DNA of 64,000 nt from Nocardia ninae NBRC 108245. GTDB lineage: Bacteria; Actinomycetota; Actinomycetes; Mycobacteriales; Mycobacteriaceae. Below the pieces are notes generated by a model, which saw only the letters and a program-made list of their open reading frames with translations, was not told the origin of the DNA and made no database searches. Positions 36,023 to 45,792 of this stretch are shown here, piece after piece. Position 1 is the first letter of the stretch, and every line of letters starts with the position of its first letter. Both the position numbers and the translations under genes were made by a program. Location of the stretch: the NCBI RefSeq assembly GCF_007990755.1, contig NZ_BJXA01000004.1, positions 62,001 through 126,000 of the forward strand, given 5' to 3'.

Positions 36023-36505
36023 TCAGTACGCGGGAACCGCGGGGGCCTCGCCGGACTTCTCGTACTCGGCCAGGATGTCGATGCGCCGCTGGTGGCGATC
36101 CTCGCCCGACCACGGGGTGGTGACGAACGCGTCGACGATGGCCAGCGCCTCCTCGGTGGAGTGCATGCGGCCGCCGATGCCTGCCAGCTGGGCGTTGTTG
36201 TGCTGGCGGGCCAGCTGGGCGGTCTCCACGCTCCAGGTCAGCGCGCAGCGGGCGCCGGGCACCTTGTTGGCGGCGATCTGCTCGCCGTTGCCGCTGCCGC
36301 CGAAGACCAGCCCGAGGCTGCCCGGGTCGGCGACGGTGCGGCGGGCCGCCTCGATGCAGAAGGCCGGGTAGTCGTCGAGGGCGTCGTATTCGAGGGCGCC
36401 GCAGTCGACCACCTCGTGACCCGCCTTTTCCAGATGATCCTTGACGTGATTCTTGAGTTCGAAACCGGCATGGTCGGCACCGAGGTATACGCGCATGGCA
36501 GGCAT
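36023..36505 (-). CDS. rpiB: Ribose-5-phosphate isomerase B
   Basis: 160 residues of the RpiB/LacAB family. The N-terminal M-R-V-Y-L-G-A-D-H-A-G-F-E-L-K supplies the Asp and His at the phosphosugar site, and G-G-S-G-N-G-E-Q-I-A-A-N-K near 70 binds the substrate. It interconverts ribose 5-phosphate and ribulose 5-phosphate. Actinobacterial members use an acidic residue in place of the usual catalytic Cys. ATG at 36505 (MPAMRVYLG) is preferred, but ATG 36496 is possible. nei begins 7 bases downstream, so they are likely one operon. Confidence 0.94.
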   Translation of the reverse strand: MPAMRVYLGADHAGFELKNHVKDHLEKAGHEVVDCGALEYDALDDYPAFCIEAARRTVADPGSLGLVFGGSGNGEQIAANKVPGARCALTWSVETAQLARQHNNAQLAGIGGRMHSTEEALAIVDAFVTTPWSGEDRHQRRIDILAEYEKSGEAPAVPAY

Positions 36506-36660
36506 TCTGTCAGGCCCGGCCGCGGCTAGTTGCGAAGGGGCACACGGCCCGATTAACACCGGAGATCGCACGCGCGAATCGAGATACGTCGGGAGCACCG
36601 CGGTCTCGCGACACCACGAGGTTCCGCTCCCGCTCCCAGCAACTGAATAGAGTTCATTCC

Positions 36661-37722
36661 ATGCAGCCGCACGAACCCCAGCCCCCTCAGACGGGCCCGC
36701 ACGCCGACCCGTATGCCCCGGCCGGGTGGGCGCAGGCGCAGGACGCGCCTTACGGCTCGCCGCCGCCCTACCCCGTTCCGCCCGCATACGGCCCGTACCC
36801 CGGCGTTCCCGTCCCGCCGAACCTGCCGCCACAGCAGCAGCCGCGTGGACTGTCGCCGTTCGGCATGCCTGCCCGGCACAGCTGGGAGATCCCGATGCTC
36901 ATCGTGGTGGTCACCCTGACCGTCGTGGCCTACGCGATCGCGGTGCTGTTGCTGGTGACCGGCAGTGTCGATCAGTACGTGCTGCTGCTGGTGTTCGCGC
37001 CGCTGCTGATCTGGTTCGGCCGCGGCATTCTCTACTCGACCCAGCGCGTCAACGGCGTGAAGATGTCGCCGACTCAGTTCCCCGAAGGTCACCGGCTGGT
37101 GCTCGAGGCGGCCGCGCGATTCGGCATGGCCAAGGCGCCGGACGCCTACGTGGTGCTCGGCAACGGCCAGATCAACGCGTTCGCCAGCGGGCACGGGTTC
37201 CGCCGCTTCGTGGTGGTGTACAGCGACCTGTTCGAGATCGGCGGCGCCGCACGGGAACCCGACGCGTTGGCCTTCATCATCGGCCATGAGGTGGGCCATA
37301 TCGCGGCGGGCCACGTCTCGTACTGGCGCCAGCTGGGCATGTTCCTGGTCCCGTTCCTGCCGATCATCGGCAACTCGCTGATCCGCGCGCAGGAGTTCAC
37401 CGCCGACAATCACGGCTACTGCAACCGGCACGTCGGCGCGCCAGGGGCGATGAGCACGCTGGCCGCGGGCAAGTACCTGAACAAGCTGGTCGGCTTCGAC
37501 GAGATGGCCGACCGGGCGGCGCTGGAGAAGGGCTTCTTCGTCTGGATGGTCAACGCCATGTCCTCGCACCCGGTGCTGACCTGGCGGATGTGGGCGCTGC
37601 GCGACCGGAGCCGGCACGGCAAGCTCTGGTTGCGGCCCACCCCGCCCGCGGGCGCCGTGCCTCCGGCATACCCGAGCTCCTTCGGCCAGACACCCGCGCT
37701 GCCGCCGAAACCCGTTCCGTAG
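36661..37722 (+). CDS. M48-family membrane metallopeptidase
   Basis: 353 residues. A Pro/Tyr/Gln-rich cytoplasmic N terminus (1-75) is followed by two membrane helices (about 78-125), then the peptidase domain with H-E-V-G-H (H209, E210, H213) and the third metal ligand region R-A-Q-E-F-T-A-D near 250. Another hydrophobic stretch (F-L-V-P-F-L-P-I-I-G) follows the active site. It is related to HtpX and other M48 peptidases that degrade or process membrane proteins. The tail is again Pro-rich. It is divergent from rpiB across 155 bases. Confidence 0.88.
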   Translation: MQPHEPQPPQTGPHADPYAPAGWAQAQDAPYGSPPPYPVPPAYGPYPGVPVPPNLPPQQQPRGLSPFGMPARHSWEIPMLIVVVTLTVVAYAIAVLLLVTGSVDQYVLLLVFAPLLIWFGRGILYSTQRVNGVKMSPTQFPEGHRLVLEAAARFGMAKAPDAYVVLGNGQINAFASGHGFRRFVVVYSDLFEIGGAAREPDALAFIIGHEVGHIAAGHVSYWRQLGMFLVPFLPIIGNSLIRAQEFTADNHGYCNRHVGAPGAMSTLAAGKYLNKLVGFDEMADRAALEKGFFVWMVNAMSSHPVLTWRMWALRDRSRHGKLWLRPTPPAGAVPPAYPSSFGQTPALPPKPVP

Positions 37723-37767
37723 CAAGCAGGTGCGAGTGCCGCACGTACGCGGCACTCGCACGATCGC

Positions 37768-38415
37768 TCAGTCGAACTCGGGATCTTCGGTGCGGGTGCG
37801 CTTGAGCTCGAAGAAGTGCGGGTAGTCCGCCAGCGTCACCGCGGCGTCCCACAGCTTGCCCGCCTGCTCACCGCGCGGGATCCGGGACAGCACTGGACCG
37901 AAGAACGCGGTGCCGTTGATGTGGATCGTCGGCGTGCCCACGTCGGTGCCGACCTTGTCCATGCCCTCGTGGTGGCTCTTGCGCAGCGCCTCGTCGTAGT
38001 CGGTGCTGTCGGCAGCCTTCGCCAGTTCGGCGGGCAGACCGACCTCGGCCAGCGAATCGGCGATCACCGCGGCGAGGGAGTCCTTGCGCGAGTCCCGCTC
38101 GTACTCGGCGCGACGGTTGTGGATGCGGGTGCCCATCGCGGTGTAGAGCGGCGACAGCATCTTGTCGCCGTGCTCCTGCGCGGCGGCGATAGCGACGCGG
38201 ACCGGGCCCCAGCCGGAGGCGAGCAGTTCTTTGTACTGGTCGGGCAGGCCCTCCCGGTTCTCGTTCAGTACCGCCAGGCTCATCACGTGGAATCGCGCCT
38301 CGATGTCGCGCACCTGCTCGACCTCGAGGATCCAGCGCGAGGTGATCCAGCACCAGGGGCACAACGGGTCGAACCAGAAATCGGCAACGTCTTTCGCGGA
38401 GCCTTGATCACTCAC
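37768..38415 (-). CDS. DsbA-like mycothiol-dependent reductase (Rv2466c type)
   Basis: 215 residues with a thioredoxin-like fold carrying an inserted helical domain. The active site is C-P-W-C at residues 19-22, exactly where it lies in M. tuberculosis Rv2466c, a mycothiol-dependent oxidoreductase that also activates nitro prodrugs. No signal peptide, so it is cytoplasmic. cis-Pro is in G-T-P-T-I-H near residue 165. The start is GTG at 38415 after GAGAGGA. It lies beside rpiB/nei and pepN as in mycobacteria. Divergent from the FAD reductase gene. Confidence 0.92.
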   Translation of the reverse strand: MSDQGSAKDVADFWFDPLCPWCWITSRWILEVEQVRDIEARFHVMSLAVLNENREGLPDQYKELLASGWGPVRVAIAAAQEHGDKMLSPLYTAMGTRIHNRRAEYERDSRKDSLAAVIADSLAEVGLPAELAKAADSTDYDEALRKSHHEGMDKVGTDVGTPTIHINGTAFFGPVLSRIPRGEQAGKLWDAAVTLADYPHFFELKRTRTEDPEFD

Positions 38416-38626
38416 GGCGGGTCCTCTCGACTCGGATATTCGACGGCGGTGGCGGTGGCGGATGATGTCGCTCGCTGCGCGCGCTGGTGCCCCGCCGCTA
38501 TACCGAACCAACCACACCGGCTCCCGATTCGTTCCCATCCGGTGCCCGCGTTTTCGGGAGACGGCGCCGCCCACCCCAGTAGGGTCTATTCGCAGGAGTC
38601 CGGTTCCCTCTCGACAAGGAGTCCGA

Positions 38627-39862
38627 ATGACCTCGGATGAGCATTTCGTCATCGTCGGCGGCGGACTGGCTGCGGCCAAGCTGGCGGAAGCATTGCGCGC
38701 CAACGACTTTCCCGGCTCGGTGACGCTCATCGGCGCGGAGGAGTGGCTGCCCTACGAGCGACCACCGCTGTCCAAGGACCATATGGCGGGCAAGAAACAG
38801 CTCGCCGAATTCACCTGCGAACCGCGTCAGTGGTACCGCGACCATCGCGTCGAGGTCCGGGTCGGCACGACCGTCGAAAGCCTCGATCGCGACGCGAAGA
38901 CGGTCTCGCTGCCGGACGGTTCGACGGTGTCCTACGACAAGCTGGCGCTCGCCACCGGCTCGTCCCCGCGCACCCTGTCCATCCCGGGCGCCGACGCGCC
39001 CAACGTGTACACGCTGCGCACCATCGAGGACTCCGACACCCTGATCGAGCTCTTCGCGAGCGCCGCGCAGCGCATCGTGATCATCGGGGCAGGCTGGATC
39101 GGCTTGGAGGTCGCCGCGGCGGCCCGGGCCGCCGATCTCGAGGTGACCGTAGTCGAGAGCGCGGAGCAGCCACTGCTCGGGGCGCTCGGGCCGGAAATGG
39201 GCGAGGTGTTCGCCGACCTGCATCGGTCGCACGGGGTCGACCTACGCCTCGGGGTTCAGGTCAGCGAGATCACCACGAAGGAAGGGATCGGCACCAGGCT
39301 GGCGAGCGGGGTGAAACTCGCCGACGACACCGTGCTCGATGCCGAGGCCGTGCTGATCGCGGTGGGTGCCAAGCCGAATATCGAACTGGCCGCCGAGGCG
39401 GGGCTCGACGTCGACGGCGGCGTGCTCGTCGACGAACACCTGGCCACCAGCGACCCGGATATCGTCGCCGTCGGCGACATCGCCGAACAGCAGCATCCGG
39501 TGCTCAACCGCCGAATTCGCGTGGAGCACTGGGCCAACGCGCTCAACCAGCCCGCCGTGGCCGCCGCGACCATGCTCGGCAAGAAAGCCAGTTACGACCG
39601 ACTGCCCTACTTCTTCACCGACCAGTACGACCTGGGCATGGAGTACACCGGCTACGCCGCCCCCGGCGACTACGACCGGGTGGTGACGCGCGGCGATGTC
39701 GGCAAACGCGAGTTCGTCGCGTTCTGGCTCGACTCGGACAACCGGATCCTCGCGGGCATGAATGTGAACGTCTGGGACGTGACCGACCGGATCAAGGAAC
39801 TGATCCTCGCCGGCGAACCGGTCGACCCGGACGCGTTGGCCGACACCTCGAAACCCTTGTGA
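38627..39862 (+). CDS. NAD(P)/FAD-dependent ferredoxin reductase-like protein
   Basis: 411 residues. The FAD motif I-V-G-G-G-L-A-A-A near residue 8, [10 protein letters not shown] near 44, the NAD(P) motif [10 protein letters not shown] near 147 and the second FAD motif A-V-G-D-I-A near 282 define the rubredoxin/ferredoxin-NAD reductase family that feeds cytochrome P450 or oxygenase systems. A C-terminal reductase domain follows. Partner ferredoxin or P450 genes are not in view. ATG at 38627 follows AAGGAG. Confidence 0.9.
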   Translation: MTSDEHFVIVGGGLAAAKLAEALRANDFPGSVTLIGAEEWLPYERPPLSKDHMAGKKQLAEFTCEPRQWYRDHRVEVRVGTTVESLDRDAKTVSLPDGSTVSYDKLALATGSSPRTLSIPGADAPNVYTLRTIEDSDTLIELFASAAQRIVIIGAGWIGLEVAAAARAADLEVTVVESAEQPLLGALGPEMGEVFADLHRSHGVDLRLGVQVSEITTKEGIGTRLASGVKLADDTVLDAEAVLIAVGAKPNIELAAEAGLDVDGGVLVDEHLATSDPDIVAVGDIAEQQHPVLNRRIRVEHWANALNQPAVAAATMLGKKASYDRLPYFFTDQYDLGMEYTGYAAPGDYDRVVTRGDVGKREFVAFWLDSDNRILAGMNVNVWDVTDRIKELILAGEPVDPDALADTSKPL

Positions 39863-39892
39863 TGCAGCTCACTTCGATGATCGGCGAGATGC

Positions 39893-39917
39893 GTCGAATC
39901 GATGGGCCAGGCTCCGA
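39893..39917 (+). promoter_or_regulatory. Candidate ECF42-type promoter
   Basis: GTCGA (39893-39897) is followed after 16 bases by CGAC (39914-39917), resembling the TGTCGA and CGA/TC boxes described for ECF42 promoters. It lies 57 bases before the YCII/DGPF gene that precedes the ECF42 sigma gene. These motifs are short, so the call is tentative. Confidence 0.4.
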
Positions 39918-39973
39918 CTACACCACGAGCGCGCCACACGGGCGCACCGCTCGGTAGCCGGAAAGAGGACCCG

Positions 39974-40375
39974 ATGAAGTACATGCTGCTGAAGACCTAC
40001 ACCGCCCCCGCGTTCTGCGACACACCGATCAACGAATGGTCCCCCGAAGAAATCCAGGCGCACATAGACTTTCAGCGCGCCCTCGGCGAGCAATTGGCCA
40101 AGTCGGGTGAGCTGGTAGATGCGCAAGGGCTCGCCGGTCCGACCGAGGCCCGCATCGTCAGCTCCGACGGCCGCTCGGCGCCGGTGGTGACCGACGGACC
40201 GTTCCCGGAGACGAAGGAATTCCTGGCCGGGTACTGGATCGTCGACGTGGAAAGCCCGGAACGGGCCTACGAGATCGCCGCGAAAGCCTCGGCGGCACCG
40301 GGGCCGGGTGGCAAACCGATCGGCGAATACATCGAGGTGCGGCCGGTTATGAGCGTCCCGGCCAGCGACCTGTGA
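39974..40375 (+). CDS. YCII-related DGPF domain protein
   Basis: 133 residues of the YCII/DGPF family: M-K-Y-M-L-L at the start and the family signature D-G-P-F-P-E-T-K-E near residue 76, followed by G-Y-W-I-V-D-V. Their biochemical role is unknown. They occur as partners and targets of ECF42 sigma factors, and the next gene is one. ATG at 39974 follows GAAAGAGGA. The stop overlaps the sigma gene start by four bases. Confidence 0.9.
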   Translation: MKYMLLKTYTAPAFCDTPINEWSPEEIQAHIDFQRALGEQLAKSGELVDAQGLAGPTEARIVSSDGRSAPVVTDGPFPETKEFLAGYWIVDVESPERAYEIAAKASAAPGPGGKPIGEYIEVRPVMSVPASDL

Positions 40376-41652
40376 CCAACCGGCGAGTGGTGCCCGACGA
40401 CACACCGCTCCCGGCGAGGGCCGAGGACCTGTTGCGCGAGTTGGCGCCACAGGTCCTCGGTGCGTTGGTCCGCCGGTTCGGTGATTTCGATACTGCCGAG
40501 GACGCGCTGCAGGAGGCCATGCTCGCGGCCGCGACCCAGTGGCCGGTGGACGGTCTGCCGGACAACCCGCGCGGCTGGCTGATCCATGTGGCGCAGCGCC
40601 GAATGGCCGACGCGGTGCGCGCCGAGGTGGCCCGGCGGCGCAGGGAGACAACGGCCTTCGACCGCGACGTGCCCGACGCGATGCCGGTCGATCAGGACGA
40701 CACCCTCGCGATGTTCTTCCTCTGCTGCCATCCCGCGCTGTCCTCGGCCAGCGCCATCGCGCTCACTCTGCGAGCGGTGGGCGGGCTCGGCACGGCGGAG
40801 ATCGCGCATGCGTTCCTGCTGCCGGAAGCGACCATGGCGCAACGGATCACACGGGCGAAGAAGAAACTGGCGACGCTGGAGCGGCCGTTCGCCCAGCCGG
40901 GTGGTGCACCGACGGGCAGGAGCGAAGCGACCCGGGATTCGGCAGAATGGCATGCTCGGCTCGGAACGGTTCTGCATGTGCTGTATCTGATCTTCAACGA
41001 AGGCAATACCAGCACGACCGGCCCGGAATTACAGCGCGCGGACCTGTCGGCTGAAGCGATTCGGCTCACCCGCGCCGTGCATCGCATGCTGCCCGACGAT
41101 ACCGAGGTCACCGGCCTGCTCGCGCTCATGCTGCTCACCGATGCCCGGCGTGCGGCCCGCACCGGCGCCAAGGGCGAGCTGATTCCGCTCGCCGAGCAGA
41201 ACCGTGCGCTGTGGGATCGCGCGCAGATCACCGAGGGCGTCACGTTGGCGACAAGCACACTCGCGCAGGGACTTTCCGGGCCGTATCAGATCCAAGCGGC
41301 CATTGCGGTGCTGCACGCGCAGGCCGGTAGCGCCGAGGAAACCGACTGGACCAAAATCCTCGCGCTGTACGACCTGCTCGAAAAGCTCTCGGACAACCCG
41401 ATGGTCACGCTCAACCGGGCCGTCGCGATCGCGATGGTGCACGGGCCCGAGGCCGGGCTGGACCTCGCCGCGACCCTCGACGATCGGCTGGCAGGCAACC
41501 ACCGGCTCGACGCTGTCCGCGGCCACCTGCACGAAATGGCAGGCAATCCCGACGCCGCCATCGCCTGCTACACCACCGCGGCGGGCCGCACCCCCAGCGC
41601 GCCGGAGAACCATTACCTCACCCTTCGCGCCGCCCAGCTCCGGCATCGCTGA
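40372..41652 (+). CDS. ECF42-family RNA polymerase sigma factor
   Basis: 426 residues. Sigma region 2 (about 20-90: F-D-T-A-E-D-A-L-Q-E-A) and region 4 (about 120-175) are followed by a long C-terminal extension of about 230 residues built of TPR-like helices (DUF6596 type), including D-W-T-K-I-L-A-L-Y-D-L-L and N-P-M-V-T-L-N-R-A-V-A. This extension defines ECF42, where it is required for activity and replaces an anti-sigma factor. It starts with GTG overlapping the upstream DGPF gene (GTGA), the standard arrangement. Confidence 0.93.
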   Translation: MTNRRVVPDDTPLPARAEDLLRELAPQVLGALVRRFGDFDTAEDALQEAMLAAATQWPVDGLPDNPRGWLIHVAQRRMADAVRAEVARRRRETTAFDRDVPDAMPVDQDDTLAMFFLCCHPALSSASAIALTLRAVGGLGTAEIAHAFLLPEATMAQRITRAKKKLATLERPFAQPGGAPTGRSEATRDSAEWHARLGTVLHVLYLIFNEGNTSTTGPELQRADLSAEAIRLTRAVHRMLPDDTEVTGLLALMLLTDARRAARTGAKGELIPLAEQNRALWDRAQITEGVTLATSTLAQGLSGPYQIQAAIAVLHAQAGSAEETDWTKILALYDLLEKLSDNPMVTLNRAVAIAMVHGPEAGLDLAATLDDRLAGNHRLDAVRGHLHEMAGNPDAAIACYTTAAGRTPSAPENHYLTLRAAQLRHR

Positions 41653-41708
41653 GCGGCTCGCTCGACGGTTGCCGCGGTCGCTGCGACTCGTACGGCAGAC
41701 TGCATGGG

Positions 41709-42194
41709 GTGACGGATAAGACCAGTGCGGGCGTTTTGGTGTTCCGGCGGCGCGACGGCGCGGACGTCGAGGTGCTGATCGGGCATATGGGTGGGCCGTT
41801 CTTCGCGCGCAAGGACAGCGGCGCGTGGTCCATTCCGAAGGGCGAGTACGAGCCGGAACTGGAGGACGCGCGGGCGGCGGCCAGTCGCGAGTTCCACGAG
41901 GAGCTCGGCCTGTTCGTGCCGCCCGGCGACTGGATTCCGCTCGGCGACGTGCGGTACGGCAGCGGTAAGGGCAAGAAGACGGTCACCGTCTGGGCGGTCG
42001 AGGGCGATCTGGACCCGGCCGACGTGGTACCGGGCACCTTCGAGATGGAGTGGCCGCCGCGGTCCGGCCGGATGGCGAGCTTTCCGGAGATCGACCGCGC
42101 CGACTGGTTCGACCTGGCCACCGCGCACGACAAGCTCGGCACCGGCCAGCGACCGTTCCTCGACCGGCTGCGGGACTACCTCGGCCAGGCCTGA
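41709..42194 (+). CDS. NUDIX hydrolase
   Basis: 161 residues. The Nudix box is present at about 45-67 as G-E-Y-E-P-E-L-E ... R-E-F-H-E-E-L-G, with one residue more than usual between the first Gly and the Glu that precedes the R-E-x-x-E-E core. It would hydrolyse a nucleoside diphosphate linked to another moiety; the substrate is not predictable. It starts with GTG at 41709. It is convergent with purC, whose stop lies six bases away. Confidence 0.88.
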   Translation: MTDKTSAGVLVFRRRDGADVEVLIGHMGGPFFARKDSGAWSIPKGEYEPELEDARAAASREFHEELGLFVPPGDWIPLGDVRYGSGKGKKTVTVWAVEGDLDPADVVPGTFEMEWPPRSGRMASFPEIDRADWFDLATAHDKLGTGQRPFLDRLRDYLGQA

Positions 42195-42200
42195 GTTCGT

Positions 42201-43037
42201 CTACTGCGCGACACCCGTCCAGGCGCGGCCGGTGACGAGTTCGTAAGCCTCCCGGTACTTCTGGCGGGTGACCTCGACGATGTCGGCGGGGATCTCCGGG
42301 CCGGGCGGCTCCTTGTCCCAGCCGGTGGAGGTGGCCCAGTCGCGGACGAACTGCTTGTCGAAGGAGCGTTGCGCGCGGCCGGGTTCCCATTCGGCGGCGG
42401 GCCAGAAGCGCGACGAGTCGGAGGTCAAGACCTCGTCACCGAGGGTGAGAGTGTCACCGTCCCAGCCGAATTCGACCTTGGTGTCGGCGACGATGACGCC
42501 GCGATCGGCGGCGTGCGCCGCACCGCGGGAGTAGATGTGCAGGGTGAGGTCGCGGAGTTGCTCGGCGACCTCGCGGCCCTCCTGGTTCACCACATCCGCG
42601 AAGGTGATGGACTCGTCGTGCCCCTCGGACGCCTTGGTGGTCGGCGTGAAGATCGGCTCGGGCAGCTTGTCACCCTCGCGCAGTCCGGGCGGCAGCGCGA
42701 CACCGGACACCGACCCTTCCCGCTGGTACTCCTTCAGCCCCGAGCCGACCAGGTAACCGCGGGCGATGCACTCGACCTGCACCATCTTCAACGGCTTGAC
42801 CCGGATCGCGCGACCGGCGAACTCGGCGGGCACGTCGGTGGCGGAGACCACGTGGTTGGGCACGTCGGTGAAGTAGTCGAACCACCAGTTGGACAGCTGG
42901 GTCAGCAGCGCGCCCTTGTCCGGGATCGGCGTCGGCAGCACCACGTCGTAGACCGAGACCCGATCGGACGCGACGAGCAGCAGGGTGTCGCCGTCCTCGT
43001 AGAGGTCGCGCACCTTGCCGGCGTGCACATGCTTCAC
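42201..43037 (-). CDS. purC: Phosphoribosylaminoimidazole-succinocarboxamide synthase
   Basis: 278 residues. SAICAR synthetase joins aspartate to CAIR with ATP in purine synthesis. Marks are G-K-V-R-D near the start, L-L-V-A-S-D-R-V-S-V-Y-D near 25-35, C-I-A-R-G-Y-L-V-G-S-G near 95, and the acid block D-T-K-V-E-F-G near 190 with D-S-S-R-F-W-P. GTG 43037 with GGAG upstream is preferred because it begins at the conserved K-H-V-H-A-G-K; ATG 43088 is possible. No other pur gene is nearby. Divergent from pepN. Confidence 0.95.
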   Translation of the reverse strand: MKHVHAGKVRDLYEDGDTLLLVASDRVSVYDVVLPTPIPDKGALLTQLSNWWFDYFTDVPNHVVSATDVPAEFAGRAIRVKPLKMVQVECIARGYLVGSGLKEYQREGSVSGVALPPGLREGDKLPEPIFTPTTKASEGHDESITFADVVNQEGREVAEQLRDLTLHIYSRGAAHAADRGVIVADTKVEFGWDGDTLTLGDEVLTSDSSRFWPAAEWEPGRAQRSFDKQFVRDWATSTGWDKEPPGPEIPADIVEVTRQKYREAYELVTGRAWTGVAQ

Positions 43038-43149
43038 TCCGCAGCTCCGATCCTGGATAGGGTTCAGTAAAAAGTCCCGCGCGGGCAACCTTACCCAGGT
43101 GGCATCGTGGGGAACGCCCGAGCTAGTTCTTCGAACCCGAAGGAGCCCT

Positions 43150-45729
43150 ATGTCCGCACCGAACCTGACTCGCGACCAGGCGATCGAACGCGCGTCGACA
43201 GTGACGGTCGATAACTACCGCATCGACCTGGACCTGACCGACGGTGCGGGCAAACCGGGCGAGCAGACCTTCTTCTCCCGGACCACGGTCACCTTCGCCG
43301 CGACGCCGGGCGCGAGCACCTTCATCGACCTGGTGGCCCGCGGCGTGCGGTCGGCGGTGCTCAACGGCACCCCGCTCGATGTCTCCGGCTACGACGAGTC
43401 CACCGGCATCACGCTGCCCGACCTGGCCGAGCGCAACGAGCTGGTGGTGGAGGCCGACTGCGAGTATTCGAACACCGGCGAGGGCCTGCACCGCTTCGTC
43501 GACCCGACCGACGACTCGGTCTACCTCTACTCACAGTTCGAAACCGCCGATGCCAAGCGGATGTTCGCGTGCTTCGACCAGCCGGACCTGAAGGCCACGT
43601 TCGACGTCAGCGTGACGGCGGCGCCGGAGTGGAAGGTCATCTCCAACGGCGCGGTCGTGGAAACCCTTGCGGCGGAACCGGGTAGGCATGTTTTCCGTAC
43701 CACTCCGAAGATGAGCACCTACTTGGTCGCGCTCATCGCGGGCCCGTACGCGCAGTGGACCGACGTCTACACCGACGAGCACGGCAGCATCCCGCTCGGG
43801 ATCTATTGCCGCGCTTCGCTGGCCGAGTTCATGGACGAACAGCGGCTGTTCACCGAGACCAAGCAGGGATTCGGCTTCTACCACAACAACTTCGGCGTTC
43901 CCTACGCGTTCGGCAAGTACGACCAGCTGTTCGTGCCGGAGTTCAACGCGGGCGCGATGGAGAACGCGGGGGCGGTGACCTTCCTGGAGGACTACGTCTT
44001 CCGCTCCAAGGTGACCCGCGCGTCCTACGAGCGGCGCGCCGAGACCGTGCTGCACGAGATGGCGCACATGTGGTTCGGCGACCTGGTCACCATGAAGTGG
44101 TGGGACGACCTGTGGCTGAACGAGTCGTTCGCCACCTTCGCGTCGGTGCTGTGCCAGGCCGAGGCGACCGAATACACCAGTGCCTGGACGACTTTCGCGA
44201 ATGTGGAGAAGTCCTGGGCGTACCAGCAGGACCAGCTGCCCTCCACCCACCCGATCGCGGCGGACATCCCCGACCTGGCCGCCGTCGAGGTGAACTTCGA
44301 CGGCATCACCTACGCCAAGGGCGCGAGCGTGCTGAAGCAGCTGGTCGCCTACGTGGGGCTGGAGCCGTTCCTGGCGGGTCTGCGGGCCTACTTCGCCGAT
44401 CACGCCTACGGCAACGCCACCTTCGACGATCTGCTCGCGGCGCTGGAGAAGTCTTCCGGCCGTGACCTTTCCGGCTGGGGTGCGCAGTGGCTCAAGACCA
44501 CCGGCCTGAACACTCTGCGCCCCGACTTCACGGTCGACGGCGACGGCAACTTCACCTCGTTCGCCGTCCTGCAGGGCGGCGCGGAGCCCGGCGCCGGTGA
44601 GCGCCGCGTACACCGGCTCGCCATCGGCGTCTACGACGACCAGGACGGAAAGCTGGTGCGCACCAAGCGCGTCGAGCTCGATGTCCAGGCGGCCGAGCGC
44701 ACCGAGGTGCCCGAGTTGGTCGGCGTGGCGAGCGGGCAGTTCGTGCTGATCAACGACGACGACCTGACCTACTGCTCGGTGCGCCTCGACGCCGAATCGC
44801 TGGACGTGCTCGTCAACCGGATCGCCGATATCGCCGAGCCGTTGCCGCGCACCCTCGCCTGGTCGGCGGCTTGGGAGATGACCCGCCAGGCCGAGTTCCG
44901 GGCCCGCGACTTCCTCGCGCTGGTCCAGCGTGGCGTCGGCGCGGAATCGGAAATCGGTGTGGTGCAACGACTCCTGATGCAGGCGAACCTGGCGCTGCGC
45001 AGCTACGCCGACCCGGAATGGTCGGCGAGCACCGGCTGGACCGTGTACGCCGACCGGCTGCTCGAACTGGCTCGCGAGGCCGGGGGCGGCTCGGATCACC
45101 AGCTGGCCTTCGTCAACGCGCTCGCCGCGGCCAAGCTGTCCGCCTGGCACACCGAGGTGTTGCAGGAGCTGCTCGACGGCGACCCGGCGAAGGTCGGCCT
45201 GGCCGGGCTGGTCATCGATACCGACCTGCGCTGGCGCCTGGTGATCGCGCTGGCGGCGGCGGGCGAGATCGACGCCGACGGCCTCGATACCCCGTTCATC
45301 GACCAGGTGCTGGCCAAGGATCCGACCGCGGCGGGCAAGCGGCACGCAGCCACCGCGGCGACCGCGCGCCCCATCGCGGCGGTGAAGGAGCAGGCCTGGA
45401 CCAAGGTGGTGGAGGACGACACCATCTCCAACATCACCGCCCGCGCGATCGCCGCGGGCTTCGCTCCGGCCGGTCAGGCCGAGCTGCTCGCGCCCTACGT
45501 GGATCGGTACTTCGCGGCGATCCCCGGCGTGTGGGAGCGGCGCTCCAGCGAGGTCGCCCAGACCGTGGTGGTCAACCTCTACCCGAGTTGGGCGATCAGT
45601 GACGACGCGGTCGCGGCGGCCGACAAGTTCCTGGCCGGTGAGCACCCGCCCGCCCTGCGCCGTTTGGTGATCGAGGGCAAGGCGGGCGTCGAACGTGCCC
45701 TGCGCGCACGGGTATTCGACAGCCGGTAG
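43150..45729 (+). CDS. pepN: Aminopeptidase N
   Basis: 859 residues, an M1 zinc aminopeptidase. G-A-M-E-N at 268-272 binds the substrate amino terminus, H-E-M-A-H (H302, E303, H306) and the downstream N-E-S-F-A glutamate bind zinc. It removes N-terminal residues from peptides in the cytoplasm, including products of Clp proteolysis. The C-terminal ERAP1-like helical domain is complete. ATG at 43150 follows AAGGAG. Position next to the CPWC reductase matches Rv2467. Confidence 0.96.
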   Translation: MSAPNLTRDQAIERASTVTVDNYRIDLDLTDGAGKPGEQTFFSRTTVTFAATPGASTFIDLVARGVRSAVLNGTPLDVSGYDESTGITLPDLAERNELVVEADCEYSNTGEGLHRFVDPTDDSVYLYSQFETADAKRMFACFDQPDLKATFDVSVTAAPEWKVISNGAVVETLAAEPGRHVFRTTPKMSTYLVALIAGPYAQWTDVYTDEHGSIPLGIYCRASLAEFMDEQRLFTETKQGFGFYHNNFGVPYAFGKYDQLFVPEFNAGAMENAGAVTFLEDYVFRSKVTRASYERRAETVLHEMAHMWFGDLVTMKWWDDLWLNESFATFASVLCQAEATEYTSAWTTFANVEKSWAYQQDQLPSTHPIAADIPDLAAVEVNFDGITYAKGASVLKQLVAYVGLEPFLAGLRAYFADHAYGNATFDDLLAALEKSSGRDLSGWGAQWLKTTGLNTLRPDFTVDGDGNFTSFAVLQGGAEPGAGERRVHRLAIGVYDDQDGKLVRTKRVELDVQAAERTEVPELVGVASGQFVLINDDDLTYCSVRLDAESLDVLVNRIADIAEPLPRTLAWSAAWEMTRQAEFRARDFLALVQRGVGAESEIGVVQRLLMQANLALRSYADPEWSASTGWTVYADRLLELAREAGGGSDHQLAFVNALAAAKLSAWHTEVLQELLDGDPAKVGLAGLVIDTDLRWRLVIALAAAGEIDADGLDTPFIDQVLAKDPTAAGKRHAATAATARPIAAVKEQAWTKVVEDDTISNITARAIAAGFAPAGQAELLAPYVDRYFAAIPGVWERRSSEVAQTVVVNLYPSWAISDDAVAAADKFLAGEHPPALRRLVIEGKAGVERALRARVFDSR

Positions 45730-45734
45730 CGCAC

Positions 45735-45788
45735 CATGATCAACGGGACATGACGGCTGATGTGGGCCGACATGTCCCGTTGATCATG
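45735..45788. terminator. Long perfect inverted repeat between pepN and the NmrA gene
   Basis: CATGATCAACGGGACATG (45735-45752) and CATGTCCCGTTGATCATG (45771-45788) pair perfectly over 18 bp, with an 18-nt loop. It fills the gap between two convergent genes, so it could terminate both. No T-run follows on either strand. Confidence 0.75.
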
Positions 45789-45792
45789 AATG

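Noticed and set aside
43531-45645. A 704-residue open frame on the minus strand
   Set aside because: Antisense to pepN and lacks any domain.
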